From JBAVQS01 sp049694275 (GTDB lineage: Bacteria; Chloroflexota; Anaerolineae; UBA4142; SHND01), in NCBI GenBank assembly GCA_049694275.1, contig JBAVQS010000305.1:1-15479 (forward strand): 15,479 nucleotides of DNA. Direction: 5' to 3'. Each line of letters starts with the position of its first letter. The stretch's first letter is position 1. Both the position numbers and the translations under genes were made by a program. The notes under the pieces are model-generated. The model worked only from the letters and a program-made list of their open reading frames with translations. It searched no databases and was not told the DNA's origin. Positions 7,057 through 14,635 of this stretch are shown here, piece by piece.

Positions 7057-7062
7057 TATAAT
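7057..7062 (+). promoter_or_regulatory. Possible -10 box of the PIG-L gene
   Basis: A perfect TATAAT, 11 nt upstream of ATG 7074. A start of transcription 6-7 nt downstream would remove most of the GGAG at 7064-7067 from the message, so either initiation is slightly upstream or the GGAG is not used. No TTGACA-like -35 is present; the region is taken by the 7033-7048 palindrome. Confidence 0.4.
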
Positions 7063-7073
7063 TGGAGTTATCT

Positions 7074-7919
7074 ATGCCTGATCAAGAGCAAACGACCGAG
7101 GTGGGAATTCCAGAGCGCGGTGTCCAGCGCGTCGATCCCAACCAGGAGCCGAAAACGCCCAGAGTGGTGCTGTCGATTCACGCGCACCCGGACGACCAGG
7201 AATTTACCATCGGCGGGACGCTGGCGAAATGGGCCAAGCAGGGCGCACGAGTTATTACCGTGTGCATCACGAGCGGCGACGCCGGGTCCAACCAGAATAC
7301 GCCGGCGGACATGACGCCGGACAAGCTGTGGCCGATCCGCGAGGTGGAGCAAAAAGCAGCATGCGATGTCCTGGGCGTCCAGGAGGTGGTCTTTCTCCGC
7401 TATCCCGATGGACAGCTCACATCGACCATCGCGCTGCGCCGCGACCTCACCCGCTTCATTCGCAAATACAAGCCCGACGTGGTCGTGACCGGCGACCCCA
7501 CGGTCCGCTTTTACGGCAACAGCTATATGAACCATCCCGACCATCGCGTGGCCGCGGATGTCGCCTGTGACGCCGTCTTTCCCTCGGCCGGGACCCGCTT
7601 TATCTTTCCCGAGCTATTGACCGAAGGGCTTGAACCGCACGAGGTGAGCCGCATCTTTTTGCACGGCTCGAACGAACCGAACACCTGGATCGATATTTCG
7701 GAGACCGCCGAGGCCAAGGTCGCGGCGCTCCGCCAGCACGTCACCCAGCTCGGGGCGTGGGACCCGCACGACATGATGTACGAGTGGGCGAAGGAAGAAG
7801 GCAAGGCCCATGGGCTGGCGCTGGCCGAGTCGTACCGCCTGATGATCCTCAAGGAAGAGAAACCGGAGGAAGAAGCCCAGCGCGAAAAGACCGAAGTGTT
7901 TGCCGAGGCAACCCGATAA
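7074..7919 (+). CDS. PIG-L family deacetylase (LmbE-like)
   Basis: A 281-aa zinc-dependent N-deacetylase of the PIG-L/LmbE superfamily, which includes MshB and BshB of mycothiol and bacillithiol synthesis and many deacetylases of GlcNAc conjugates. The metal and catalytic motif AHPDDQE lies at residues 37-43 (H38, D40, D41) and the third zinc ligand is in MNHPDHR (residues 152-158, H154 by family analogy). TVCITSGDAGSNQ and EVVFLRYPDGQL are the usual core strands. A 30-residue hydrophilic extension precedes the fold. ATG 7074 has GGAG 6 nt upstream; an in-frame TTG at 7062 is less likely because it overlaps the -10 box. The next gene starts 5 nt after the stop. Substrate unknown; no other thiol-biosynthesis gene is nearby. 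Confidence 0.88.
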   Translation: MPDQEQTTEVGIPERGVQRVDPNQEPKTPRVVLSIHAHPDDQEFTIGGTLAKWAKQGARVITVCITSGDAGSNQNTPADMTPDKLWPIREVEQKAACDVLGVQEVVFLRYPDGQLTSTIALRRDLTRFIRKYKPDVVVTGDPTVRFYGNSYMNHPDHRVAADVACDAVFPSAGTRFIFPELLTEGLEPHEVSRIFLHGSNEPNTWIDISETAEAKVAALRQHVTQLGAWDPHDMMYEWAKEEGKAHGLALAESYRLMILKEEKPEEEAQREKTEVFAEATR

Positions 7920-7924
7920 AGCAG

Positions 7925-8305
7925 ATGGCGAGACAGCGCGCGACGGCGGTGATGATACGGGACGGCGAAATCCTCATGGTTCGCATGGAGGACCAGGACG
8001 GAACATTGTGGTACCTGCCGGGTGGAGGGATTGAGCCCGGAGAAACGCCGGAACAGGCAGTCGTACGGGAAATGCAGGAGGAGCTCAATCTCCAGGTAAC
8101 GCCGCTCGATCGCCTCTTTATCGAGCCCCTGCCCAATGGCGAAGGCGCCGAATACGGCATTCTCATCGCACCAACGAGCGAAACACCACACCTCGGCATT
8201 GATCCCGCCGTGGTGGAATGGGCCTGGCGACCGTTGGCTGACATCTCCTTGTTCGCATACCCTGCACCGGCGCTTTTAAATCTGCAAAGGAGTAGAACGG
8301 GATAG
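7925..8305 (+). CDS. Small NUDIX hydrolase
   Basis: A 126-aa single-domain NUDIX protein. The box is residues 34-56: G34, E40, R48-E49 and E52-E53 are all present, in LPGGGIEPGETPEQAV and VREMQEELNL. Only the last conserved Gly is replaced (N55), which is tolerated in the family. The N-terminal strand is ATAVMIRDGEILMVRM. It probably cleaves a nucleoside diphosphate linked to another group; the substrate is unknown. ATG 7925 was chosen because the fold begins at residue 4; sequence further upstream in this frame lies inside the PIG-L gene and is out of family. The 5-nt gap suggests one message with the PIG-L gene. The stop codon TAG lies inside a perfect hairpin. Confidence 0.88.
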   Translation: MARQRATAVMIRDGEILMVRMEDQDGTLWYLPGGGIEPGETPEQAVVREMQEELNLQVTPLDRLFIEPLPNGEGAEYGILIAPTSETPHLGIDPAVVEWAWRPLADISLFAYPAPALLNLQRSRTG

Positions 8306-8323
8306 GTGAAACACCTATCCCGT
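8297..8323. terminator. Perfect 12-bp hairpin over the NUDIX stop codon
   Basis: ACGGGATAGGTG (8297-8308) and CACCTATCCCGT (8312-8323) are exact inverted copies around an AAA loop. The left arm contains the upstream stop codon TAG. The following sequence, GTCGTTGTACCTTTT, is only moderately T-rich, so this may be a weak or partial intrinsic terminator, an attenuator, or a translational control stem for the MFS gene. Confidence 0.6.
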
Positions 8324-8339
8324 GTCGTTGTACCTTTTG

Positions 8340-9605
8340 ATGAAAACCATAACCAGCGTCCTCGGTCAGCTTTCGCCCGATGGGCGGATTCTGTTTAGCA
8401 CCCGCATTGCGCGGCTCTTTGCCTACGGCTTTCTTTCGGTCATCCTCGTCCTCTATCTCGCACAGGTGGGCCTGAGCGAGGCCGAGATCGGGCTGCTGCT
8501 CACCCTGACCCTGGTCGGCGATACATTCATTTCGCTCTGGCTCACTACCTCGGCGGACCGCATCGGGCGGCGGCGGATGCTGCTGGCGGGCGCGGGGTTG
8601 ATGATCTTTGCGGGGATCCTGTTTGCGCTGACCCGTAACTATGTGCTGCTGGTTATCGCCGCCACCATCGGGGTCATCAGCCCCAGCGGGAACGAGGTCG
8701 GGCCGTTCCTCTCCATCGAGCAGGCCGCCCTCTCGCAGATCGTGCGGAATGAAGACCGGACACAGGTCTTTGCGTGGTACAACCTGGTTGGGTCGTTTGC
8801 CACCGCGCTCGGCGCGCTCGCGGGCGGCGTGCTGGCGCAGGGCCTGCAAAGCACCGGCCTGGCGCCCATCGACTCGTACCGCGTGGTGGTCATCGGCTAT
8901 GCGCTAATGGGCGCACTGCTGGCGCTCTTTTTCTTGCGCCTCTCGCCGGCCACGGAGGTAGACCCGGAGCTCCTCAAAAACCGGCCCGTCGCGACGCATC
9001 CGCTCGCGTTCGGCCTGCGCCCGGCGTCACGCCGCGTGGTTTTTGGGCTGGCCGGTCTCTTTACGCTCGACGCCTTTGCAGGCGGGTTTGTGCTCCAGAG
9101 CCTGGTCGCCTACTGGTTCAACGTCAAGTTCGGCGTCGAGCCGGCGCTGTTGGGGGGCATCTTTTTCGGGGCGAATATCCTGGCGGGGATTTCGGCGCTG
9201 TCAGCAGCGGCGGTGGCGCGACGGATCGGGCTCATCAAGACGATGGTATTTACTCACATCCCATCGAACATCCTGCTGATCCTCGTCCCGCTCATGCCCA
9301 ACCTGCCCCTCGCCATCCTCGTCCTCCTGCTCCGGTTCAGCATTTCGCAGATGGACGTGCCGGCACGCCAATCCTATACGATGGCAGTGGTTGCGCCGGA
9401 CGAGCGATCGGCCGCCTCCGGTATTACCGGCGTGGCGCGAACAACCGGTTCTGCGCTCGCGCCGCTCCTGTCCACCCCCATGCTCGCCATCCCCGCGCTC
9501 CTCAGCGCGCCGTTCTTTATTGCGGGGGGATTAAAAATCGTGTATGACCTGCTCATCTATCGGAGCTTTAACGCGGTCAAGCCGCCGGAAGAGGAGAGTA
9601 AGTAA
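8340..9605 (+). CDS. MFS transporter
   Basis: About 421 aa, with a hydrophobic pattern fitting 12 membrane helices. The signature loop after helix 2 is TSADRIGRRRMLLAGAG (motif A), and helix 4 is followed by the SIEQAAL segment. It resembles the drug/small-molecule exporter branch of MFS_1; no substrate can be named. A hydrophilic loop (ATEVDPELLKNRP) separates the two six-helix halves. Start choice is uncertain: GTG 8322 lies half inside the right arm of the hairpin, while TTG 8328 and ATG 8340 are in frame and free. AAAGGAG at 8286-8292 lies on the far side of the hairpin. The gene converges on radA with only 13 nt between the stops and no terminator visible. Confidence 0.87.
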   Translation: MKTITSVLGQLSPDGRILFSTRIARLFAYGFLSVILVLYLAQVGLSEAEIGLLLTLTLVGDTFISLWLTTSADRIGRRRMLLAGAGLMIFAGILFALTRNYVLLVIAATIGVISPSGNEVGPFLSIEQAALSQIVRNEDRTQVFAWYNLVGSFATALGALAGGVLAQGLQSTGLAPIDSYRVVVIGYALMGALLALFFLRLSPATEVDPELLKNRPVATHPLAFGLRPASRRVVFGLAGLFTLDAFAGGFVLQSLVAYWFNVKFGVEPALLGGIFFGANILAGISALSAAAVARRIGLIKTMVFTHIPSNILLILVPLMPNLPLAILVLLLRFSISQMDVPARQSYTMAVVAPDERSAASGITGVARTTGSALAPLLSTPMLAIPALLSAPFFIAGGLKIVYDLLIYRSFNAVKPPEEESK

Positions 9606-9618
9606 AGAGGAAATCGCA

Positions 9619-10989
9619 TTACCGCACGAGCGCCACTTCGAGCGCCTCATTCACCGTCTTGACACCAATCAGCTCAATCCCCTCATATTTCACTTTGGGA
9701 GAGACGACCGTGTGCGGAACGATGGCGCGCCTAAAGCCCAGCTTGCTCGCCTCTTTGATACGCCGTTCCACCTGCGAGATCGTGCGCAGCTCGCCGCTCA
9801 GGCCCACTTCGCCGATGATCGCCAGATCGTCGGCCACCGGCCGGTCGCGAAAGCTGGAAGCGATCGAGAGCGCTACGGTGAGGTCCGCGGCCGGCTCGTT
9901 GATCTTTAATCCACCGACGACATTCACAAAAATATCCTGGTTGTGAAGCTTGAGCCCAACGCATTTGGTGAGGACTGCAGTAAGCAAGAGCAACCGCCCC
10001 ATATCCACGCCGTTGGCGGTCCGCCGCGGGAGGCCGTAGGCGGTCGTGCTTGTCAGCGCCTGAATCTCGACCAGCAGCGGGCGGGTCCCCTCCATCGTCA
10101 CGGCAATCGCATTCCCCGACGAGTGGGCCGCGCGCTCGGCCAAGAAAGCGGCAGAGGGATTATCGACCTCGGCCATTCCGTCCTGCGTCATCTCGAACAC
10201 ACCCACTTCGCTCGTCGCTCCAAAGCGGTTCTTGACACTGCGCAAGAGCCGGTAGGTATGAAAGCGCTCCCCTTCCAGATAGAGGACCGTATCCACGATG
10301 TGCTCCAGGACTCGCGGCCCGGCAATCGTGCCGGACTTTGTTACGTGCCCGACGAGAAAGACCGGGATGCCCCCCTGCTTGGCGACCTGCAGCAACCGCG
10401 CCGTACACTCGCGCACCTGCGCCACGCTCCCCGCCGCGCTCCCAAGCTCATCCAGATAGACCGTCTGAATCGAATCGACAATCACCAGCTTGGGCTGTAA
10501 CTGCCGGATGTGGGCGATAATCTCGTCGAGATTGGTCTCGGTCAACAGGTACAGGGAATTGGAAGTCAGGCCCAGACGCTCCGCGCGCATCTTGATCTGC
10601 TGAACTGATTCTTCACCCGAGACATAGAGGACTGTGCCAATCTCTTCGGCCTGCATCGCCGCCATCTGCGCCAGCAAGGTCGATTTGCCAATTCCCGGAT
10701 CGCCGCTAATCAGCACCACCGAGCCAGGGACGATGCCCCCGCCGAGGACACGCGAGAGCTCGCCCATCGCAACCGGAATGCGCTTGAACGATTCGGTGGT
10801 GATGTCGGGCAAGCGCTGGGGGGCGGATTTGGGCGCGAGCGAGGAGAGGGAAGAGAGCGCAGAGGTGGCGCGTTCTTCAACCGATTCAACCAGCGAATCC
10901 CACTCCTGGCAATCGGGGCAGCGGCCGAGCCATTTGGTCGAGACATAGCCACACTGCTGGCAGACCCACTTGGTGCGAGATTTTGGCAT
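9619..10989 (-). CDS. radA: DNA repair protein RadA (Sms)
   Basis: A 456-aa full-length RadA, a RecA-like ATPase that promotes branch migration in recombination and repair. Domains in order: N-terminal zinc finger C10/C13/C24/C27 (VCQQCGYVSTKWLGRCPDC); RecA-like core with Walker A GDPGIGKS (96-103) and Walker B LVIVDSIQT (168-176); the RadA-specific KNRFG motif (253-257); and a Lon-protease-like C-terminal domain (about 285-456), which lacks protease function in the family. AGGAG lies 6 nt before ATG 10989. A consensus promoter lies at 11061-11034. The upstream regulator gene stop is 37 nt away, so radA may be both read through from that gene and driven from its own promoter. Confidence 0.97.
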   Translation of the reverse strand: MPKSRTKWVCQQCGYVSTKWLGRCPDCQEWDSLVESVEERATSALSSLSSLAPKSAPQRLPDITTESFKRIPVAMGELSRVLGGGIVPGSVVLISGDPGIGKSTLLAQMAAMQAEEIGTVLYVSGEESVQQIKMRAERLGLTSNSLYLLTETNLDEIIAHIRQLQPKLVIVDSIQTVYLDELGSAAGSVAQVRECTARLLQVAKQGGIPVFLVGHVTKSGTIAGPRVLEHIVDTVLYLEGERFHTYRLLRSVKNRFGATSEVGVFEMTQDGMAEVDNPSAAFLAERAAHSSGNAIAVTMEGTRPLLVEIQALTSTTAYGLPRRTANGVDMGRLLLLTAVLTKCVGLKLHNQDIFVNVVGGLKINEPAADLTVALSIASSFRDRPVADDLAIIGEVGLSGELRTISQVERRIKEASKLGFRRAIVPHTVVSPKVKYEGIELIGVKTVNEALEVALVR

Positions 10990-10995
10990 GAGCGG

Positions 10996-11000
10996 CTCCT
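10996..11000 (-). promoter_or_regulatory. Ribosome binding site of radA
   Basis: AGGAG on the minus strand with 6 nt to the ATG at 10989. It is one of the few strong Shine-Dalgarno sequences in this window and fixes the start. Confidence 0.75.
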
Positions 11001-11026
11001 GGCAATGACGAAAAAGAACAAATTTT

Positions 11027-13993
11027 CTACTCGATTATATTCCAAGAAAGCGAATTGTCAACTCCCTCTTTCCACGCACGCTCAAAGGGGTCAGGCGCCA
11101 GCACGGCACGGGCCTGAGATTCAAAAGCGGCATAGTCCTGAGACATCATGTGAGGAAGCGAGAGGAGATCTGAATCAGACCCCAGCGCAGCACTAGCTCC
11201 CATGAGCCGGGCTGCTCGCTCGGCATCATCGCGGGCCAGGGCCACACCGGCCAGGGCCAGGAGGACAAGCGCAACGCGCCGCCCGTCGCCTATGCCGGCG
11301 GCGATACGCAGGCCTTTTGCATAGTGACCCGCCGCTTCATCCATTGCCCCTTGCTTAAAGGAGAGATATCCCAGCCCCAGGTGCGTGTCCACCAGATGCG
11401 GCTGATGGTTGACCACCCGCCGGTTCTCGAGCGCGAGGTCCAGGAACTGCCGCGCCCCCGCATAATCGGCCTCCGAGAGGGCGACGAACCCAAGAGTCCA
11501 TGCCGAGTCGGCGATGCACTCTTTGTCGTTCAGGGCGCGCCATTCGGCGAGTGTCTCGGCGCCGTGCCGGCGGGCGGTCTGATAATCCCCTTCCGCCAAT
11601 GCAATCTGTCCCAGGTAGGTACGCGCCCACCGCGCGGCGCCCGTCTTGACGCCGACATGGCCGGCGAGCCGGATACTCTCTTCCATCGCGCCGTGCGCCT
11701 CTGCCAGATTTCCCTGAAAGAATTCGACCAGCCCCAGGCCGAGATGGGTAAAAGCCTCTCCATAGCGATCGCCAAGGCCGCGTTCGAGCGCCAGGCTCTC
11801 GGCAAGCCATTCACGCGCCGGCGCAAAATCCCCCTGATGCGCGGCGCACATGCCCAGGCTGTTGAGGACTGCCGGCACGGCATACGCATCGCCGAACGCG
11901 CGCTGCAATTCCAATGCCTTGAGCAGATCCCGCCGCGCATCGGCGTATCGGCCTTCCGTACCCGCCGCCCCGCCCAGATGATACAGCGCCACGGCCAGGC
12001 TGTTCTTGTCTTGAAGCTCGCGGCTGATGGTAATACTCTCCAGAAGATAGACACGGGCCGCCGCATGCTCCACCCGCGCCAGTTCCAATCGCCCGAGAAT
12101 ATTCAGCAAGCGCGCACACCCCGGCCGATCGCCGAGCGCCCGGCAGAGCTCGAGCCCCTCGCGGGCATAGGTACGTGCGGCGTCGTGCTCGCCGTGCATA
12201 TAGCAGAATACGCTCATGCTCGTCAGCGATTCGGCGATGGCGCGCCGGTCGCCGAGCAGGCGGCGCAGGTGCAAGCTCTCCTCATACATGGCGCGCGGCG
12301 CGGCGTCATTTTCCGAGCGCGAGACCAACTGGGCCGCGGCATACAACACACCGGCGCGGAGGCGTTGTTCCGTGCGCGTGTGCGCGACCGGCAGGAGAGC
12401 GAGCGCCTGGTCGGTCCACTGTGCGCCTTCCGTCCAATGCCCGCGCGTCACCCAGAAGCTACCCAGCGCGATGCACAGCCCCAGCGCGTGCTCGACCGAG
12501 CGTTGTTCAAGCGACCACCGGAGCGCCGCACGCAAATTGTCATGCTCGCGGTCCAGTCGATCGAGGTAATTGCTCCCATCCGCCCCGGTCAGTTCCTGGG
12601 CAGCCTGCTCTGCGAGCAGCAAATAATAAGCGGCGTGCCGCGTTCGGGCCGCCTCCAACTGCCCCTGTACGCTCAACTTGTCACGCGCATAGTCACGAAT
12701 CATCTCGAACATGGTATACCGCGGAACCCCTGCATCGTCCGCCCGGAGGACCGCGAGATTCTTGTCAATCAAATTTCCCAGGATGGTTTCGAGATTTTCG
12801 ATGTACTCGGGCGAGTCATCCTGCGAGCAGGCAAGCACGGCGGCGAACGTAAAGCTTCCTGCAAACACGCTCATATCACCCAGCAGCCGTCGCTCGGCAT
12901 CGTCAAGCAGGTTATAGCTCCAATCAATTGCCCCGCGCAGTGTCTGCTGGCGCGGAGACAGATCCCGCATGCCGCCGCCCAACGCGACCAGCCGCTCCTT
13001 TAACTGGGCAATAACGCGCGGCGGAGACTGGCGGCGCATCTGGGCGGCCGCCATTTCAATGGCGAGTGGCAGACCGTCGAGCAGAGCGCAGATCTGCGCC
13101 ACGGCTTGAGCGTTCGTCTCGGTCAATTCAAATCCCGGTTTGACCGCCTGAGCCCGCGCGACAAAGAGGGCAATCGCCGAATAGCGGCTCAGCGCCACAG
13201 GCGGCGGCAGGTGGCGAACATCGGGCAATTCGAGCGGAGGAACCGGGAATTCATGCTCGCCATACACATGCAGGATTTCGCGGCTGCTCACGATGACCTT
13301 GACCTGCGGGGCAGCCGTCAACAGATCCGTCACCACCGGCCCCGCGGCGACCACCTGCTCAAAGTTGTCGAGCACCAACAGCAGACGCTGATCGCGCAGA
13401 AAGGTCTGCATGGCGGCAAGGAGAGGACGGCCGGCGACCTCCTGAATGTCGAGGGCCTGCGCGATAGTCGGCAAAACGAGGGCAGGATCACCAACCAGCG
13501 CAAGCGGCACAAAAAAGACGCCGTCGGGGAATTCTCCCTGCAGCGTGTAAGCGAGTGCAAGAGAGAGCCGGGTCTTGCCCGCGCCCGGCGGTCCGGATAG
13601 GGTGAGCAGGCGGATATTAGGGCGGTGAAGCATTTTCAGGGCAGCGCGCACCTCGCGGTCGCGTCCCAGGAAGCTCGTTACAGGGCCTGGCAATGGCGTG
13701 AGCGGGGCAGGCGCGGCAGAGAGGCCGGCGAGCGGGAGCTCGATAAACGCCTGTGCGGCCATCGGCGTGTTTGAACGCGCGAACTGGACGAACGCCGCGT
13801 GCCGGGTCGCGGGCACCTGCAATTTCGTGGCAATCAGCTCGGCAAGCTGCGCCGAGGGCTTGAGATCGCCCGATTCGATCTTTTTGATGGTCTCGAACGA
13901 GCAACCAACCTGAAACGCCAGCTTTTCGCGCGTCAGGTCGAGAGACTTGCGCCGCCGCTTGAGCCACTCGGCAAAGATCAACGACTCGTTCAT
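11027..13993 (-). CDS. XRE-family HTH / STAND (NB-ARC-like) NTPase / TPR regulator
   Basis: A 988-aa protein. Residues 5-62 form an XRE-type HTH (LTREKLAFQVGCSFETIKKI is the helix 2-3 core). After a Pro-rich linker comes a STAND NTPase: SFLGRDREV at 107-115, Walker A GPPGAGKT (134-141), Walker B LLLVLDNFEQV (204-214), sensor VIVSSRE (233-239) and the GLPLA motif at 307-311. From about 500 to 950 there are repeated TPR units such as GEAFTHLGLGLVEFFQGN. STAND proteins of the AfsR/MalT kind are switches that oligomerise on binding a signal; the TPRs are the likely sensor and the HTH the output. This layout is common in Chloroflexota. The ATG overlaps the globin stop by 4 nt (ATGA). Ligand and targets are unknown. 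Confidence 0.92.
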   Translation of the reverse strand: MNESLIFAEWLKRRRKSLDLTREKLAFQVGCSFETIKKIESGDLKPSAQLAELIATKLQVPATRHAAFVQFARSNTPMAAQAFIELPLAGLSAAPAPLTPLPGPVTSFLGRDREVRAALKMLHRPNIRLLTLSGPPGAGKTRLSLALAYTLQGEFPDGVFFVPLALVGDPALVLPTIAQALDIQEVAGRPLLAAMQTFLRDQRLLLVLDNFEQVVAAGPVVTDLLTAAPQVKVIVSSREILHVYGEHEFPVPPLELPDVRHLPPPVALSRYSAIALFVARAQAVKPGFELTETNAQAVAQICALLDGLPLAIEMAAAQMRRQSPPRVIAQLKERLVALGGGMRDLSPRQQTLRGAIDWSYNLLDDAERRLLGDMSVFAGSFTFAAVLACSQDDSPEYIENLETILGNLIDKNLAVLRADDAGVPRYTMFEMIRDYARDKLSVQGQLEAARTRHAAYYLLLAEQAAQELTGADGSNYLDRLDREHDNLRAALRWSLEQRSVEHALGLCIALGSFWVTRGHWTEGAQWTDQALALLPVAHTRTEQRLRAGVLYAAAQLVSRSENDAAPRAMYEESLHLRRLLGDRRAIAESLTSMSVFCYMHGEHDAARTYAREGLELCRALGDRPGCARLLNILGRLELARVEHAAARVYLLESITISRELQDKNSLAVALYHLGGAAGTEGRYADARRDLLKALELQRAFGDAYAVPAVLNSLGMCAAHQGDFAPAREWLAESLALERGLGDRYGEAFTHLGLGLVEFFQGNLAEAHGAMEESIRLAGHVGVKTGAARWARTYLGQIALAEGDYQTARRHGAETLAEWRALNDKECIADSAWTLGFVALSEADYAGARQFLDLALENRRVVNHQPHLVDTHLGLGYLSFKQGAMDEAAGHYAKGLRIAAGIGDGRRVALVLLALAGVALARDDAERAARLMGASAALGSDSDLLSLPHMMSQDYAAFESQARAVLAPDPFERAWKEGVDNSLSWNIIE
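11034..11061 (-). promoter_or_regulatory. Consensus promoter of radA inside the regulator's 3' end
   Basis: On the minus strand TTGACA (11061-11056), a 16-bp spacer and TATAAT (11039-11034): a full match to the vegetative consensus. It lies within the last codons of the XRE-STAND-TPR gene (stop at 11029-11027), giving a radA leader of about 38 nt. Confidence 0.8.
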
Positions 13994-14397
13994 TTTGGCT
14001 GCATCAAGTCCACAATCATGCCAAATACGGCCTCGAGCGCATCCTCATACTCGGCATTCCATTCGCTGCCCAGGCCCTGCTGCATCGTCCACACCAATGT
14101 TGCCTTTACTGGACCATAGTCCTGCGGGCGAGCGCCGTATTCCACATGGCGCGCGCCCAGGTTGGAAAGCGCATAGACCAAATCCTCGCGGGCGTCCAGG
14201 GCCTCCATGCACAACTGCAGCATCGCCATCAGGGAATGCCCCAGTTCCTCCAGGTCAACGTGAAAGAGAGGGCGCAGGTAAGGCGCGACCTCAAACAGCC
14301 GGGCATAAAAGAGGAGCGCCAGCGAATCGGCCATCGGTGCAACCCGCTCGAAAGCCTGGCGCGCAAGCCCTTTCTGCCCAGGGGTAATCTCTGTCAT
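13990..14397 (-). CDS. Single-domain globin, flavohaemoglobin-globin type
   Basis: A 135-aa haem globin without the reductase domain of flavohaemoglobin. By comparison with E. coli Hmp: B10 Tyr is Y31 in LLFYARLFEVAP, CD1 Phe is F45 in RPLFHVD, proximal His is H84 in LGARHVEYGARP, and Tyr94 in PQDYGPV matches the conserved tyrosine near the proximal pocket. Such proteins bind O2 or NO and may act in NO detoxification, O2 storage or sensing. ATG 14397 places the first helix correctly; an in-frame extension to 14640 would translate promoter DNA and is rejected. The stop overlaps the start of the XRE-STAND-TPR gene (ATGA), so the two are probably co-translated. A separate reductase would be needed for turnover; none is seen nearby. 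Confidence 0.9.
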   Translation of the reverse strand: MTEITPGQKGLARQAFERVAPMADSLALLFYARLFEVAPYLRPLFHVDLEELGHSLMAMLQLCMEALDAREDLVYALSNLGARHVEYGARPQDYGPVKATLVWTMQQGLGSEWNAEYEDALEAVFGMIVDLMQPK

Positions 14398-14422
14398 GAC
14401 ATCTCGAAAATTGGTGTTTGGA

Positions 14423-14445
14423 GAGACGTGCCATCGACATGTCTC
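14423..14445. repeat. Inverted repeat in the globin leader
   Basis: GAGACGTG (14423-14430) and CATGTCTC (14438-14445) form an 8-bp stem (one G-U or mismatch) around a 7-nt loop. It lies between the proposed globin promoter and the globin ATG, 25 nt upstream of the start. It may be an operator or an RNA stem. Confidence 0.45.
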
Positions 14446-14491
14446 GTACGGCCACAGCTTGTATCCATTTTGTATCGGTGGGATGCCGGAA

Positions 14492-14521
14492 ATTATACCT
14501 GTAATCGGTATTAACCTGCAA
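14492..14521 (-). promoter_or_regulatory. Probable promoter of the globin-regulator operon
   Basis: On the minus strand TATAAT (14497-14492), with TTGCAG (14521-14516) at an 18-bp spacing as a weak -35. The expected leader to ATG 14397 is about 88 nt and carries the inverted repeat at 14423-14445. Confidence 0.5.
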
Positions 14522-14539
14522 GCCCCTTTCTGGTTTAAT
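14511..14539 (+). promoter_or_regulatory. Weak candidate promoter of the SBBP-protein gene
   Basis: TTAACC (14511-14516), a 17-bp spacer and TTTAAT (14534-14539). It overlaps the -35 end of the divergent globin promoter. The leader would be about 95 nt and contain the 13-bp inverted repeat. Other AT-rich hexamers in the region make this uncertain. The stretch 14398-14640 holds no supported gene. Confidence 0.3.
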
Positions 14540-14581
14540 GTAAACGACAAACTGATAAGAGGGATCTGCAAGAATAAATTC

Positions 14582-14614
14582 GCCGGGTCATGCATCAACC
14601 CTGCATGACCCGGC
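14582..14614. repeat. Perfect 13-bp inverted repeat before the SBBP-protein gene
   Basis: GCCGGGTCATGCA (14582-14594) and TGCATGACCCGGC (14602-14614) are exact inverted copies around a 7-nt loop (TCAACCC). On the minus strand it is followed by AATTTATTC, giving a weak terminator look in that direction. On the plus strand it lies 16 nt before the ribosome binding site, so it would be a strong leader stem. Confidence 0.65.
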
Positions 14615-14630
14615 CCCAGAAGAATAGCAC

Positions 14631-14635
14631 GGAGG
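14631..14635 (+). promoter_or_regulatory. Ribosome binding site of the SBBP-protein gene
   Basis: GGAGG with 5 nt to ATG 14641. It fixes the start of the signal-peptide-bearing protein. Confidence 0.75.

Noticed and set aside
7757..7924. In-frame upstream extension of the small NUDIX gene
   Set aside because: It lies inside the PIG-L gene in another frame; the NUDIX fold begins just after ATG 7925.
11324..13003. 559-codon open frame antisense to the XRE-STAND-TPR gene
   Set aside because: It mirrors the Ala/Leu/Arg-rich TPR codons, has no recognisable domain, and the minus strand shows clear motifs throughout.
11027..13993. STAND-type antiphage (Avs-like) defence protein
   Set aside because: The N-terminal effector is an XRE DNA-binding domain rather than a nuclease, protease or TIR, and no defence genes are nearby, so a transcription regulator is the better reading.
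14396..14608. 70-codon plus-strand frame in the globin/SBBP gap
   Set aside because: It covers the proposed globin promoter and the 13-bp inverted repeat, lacks a ribosome binding site and has no motif.
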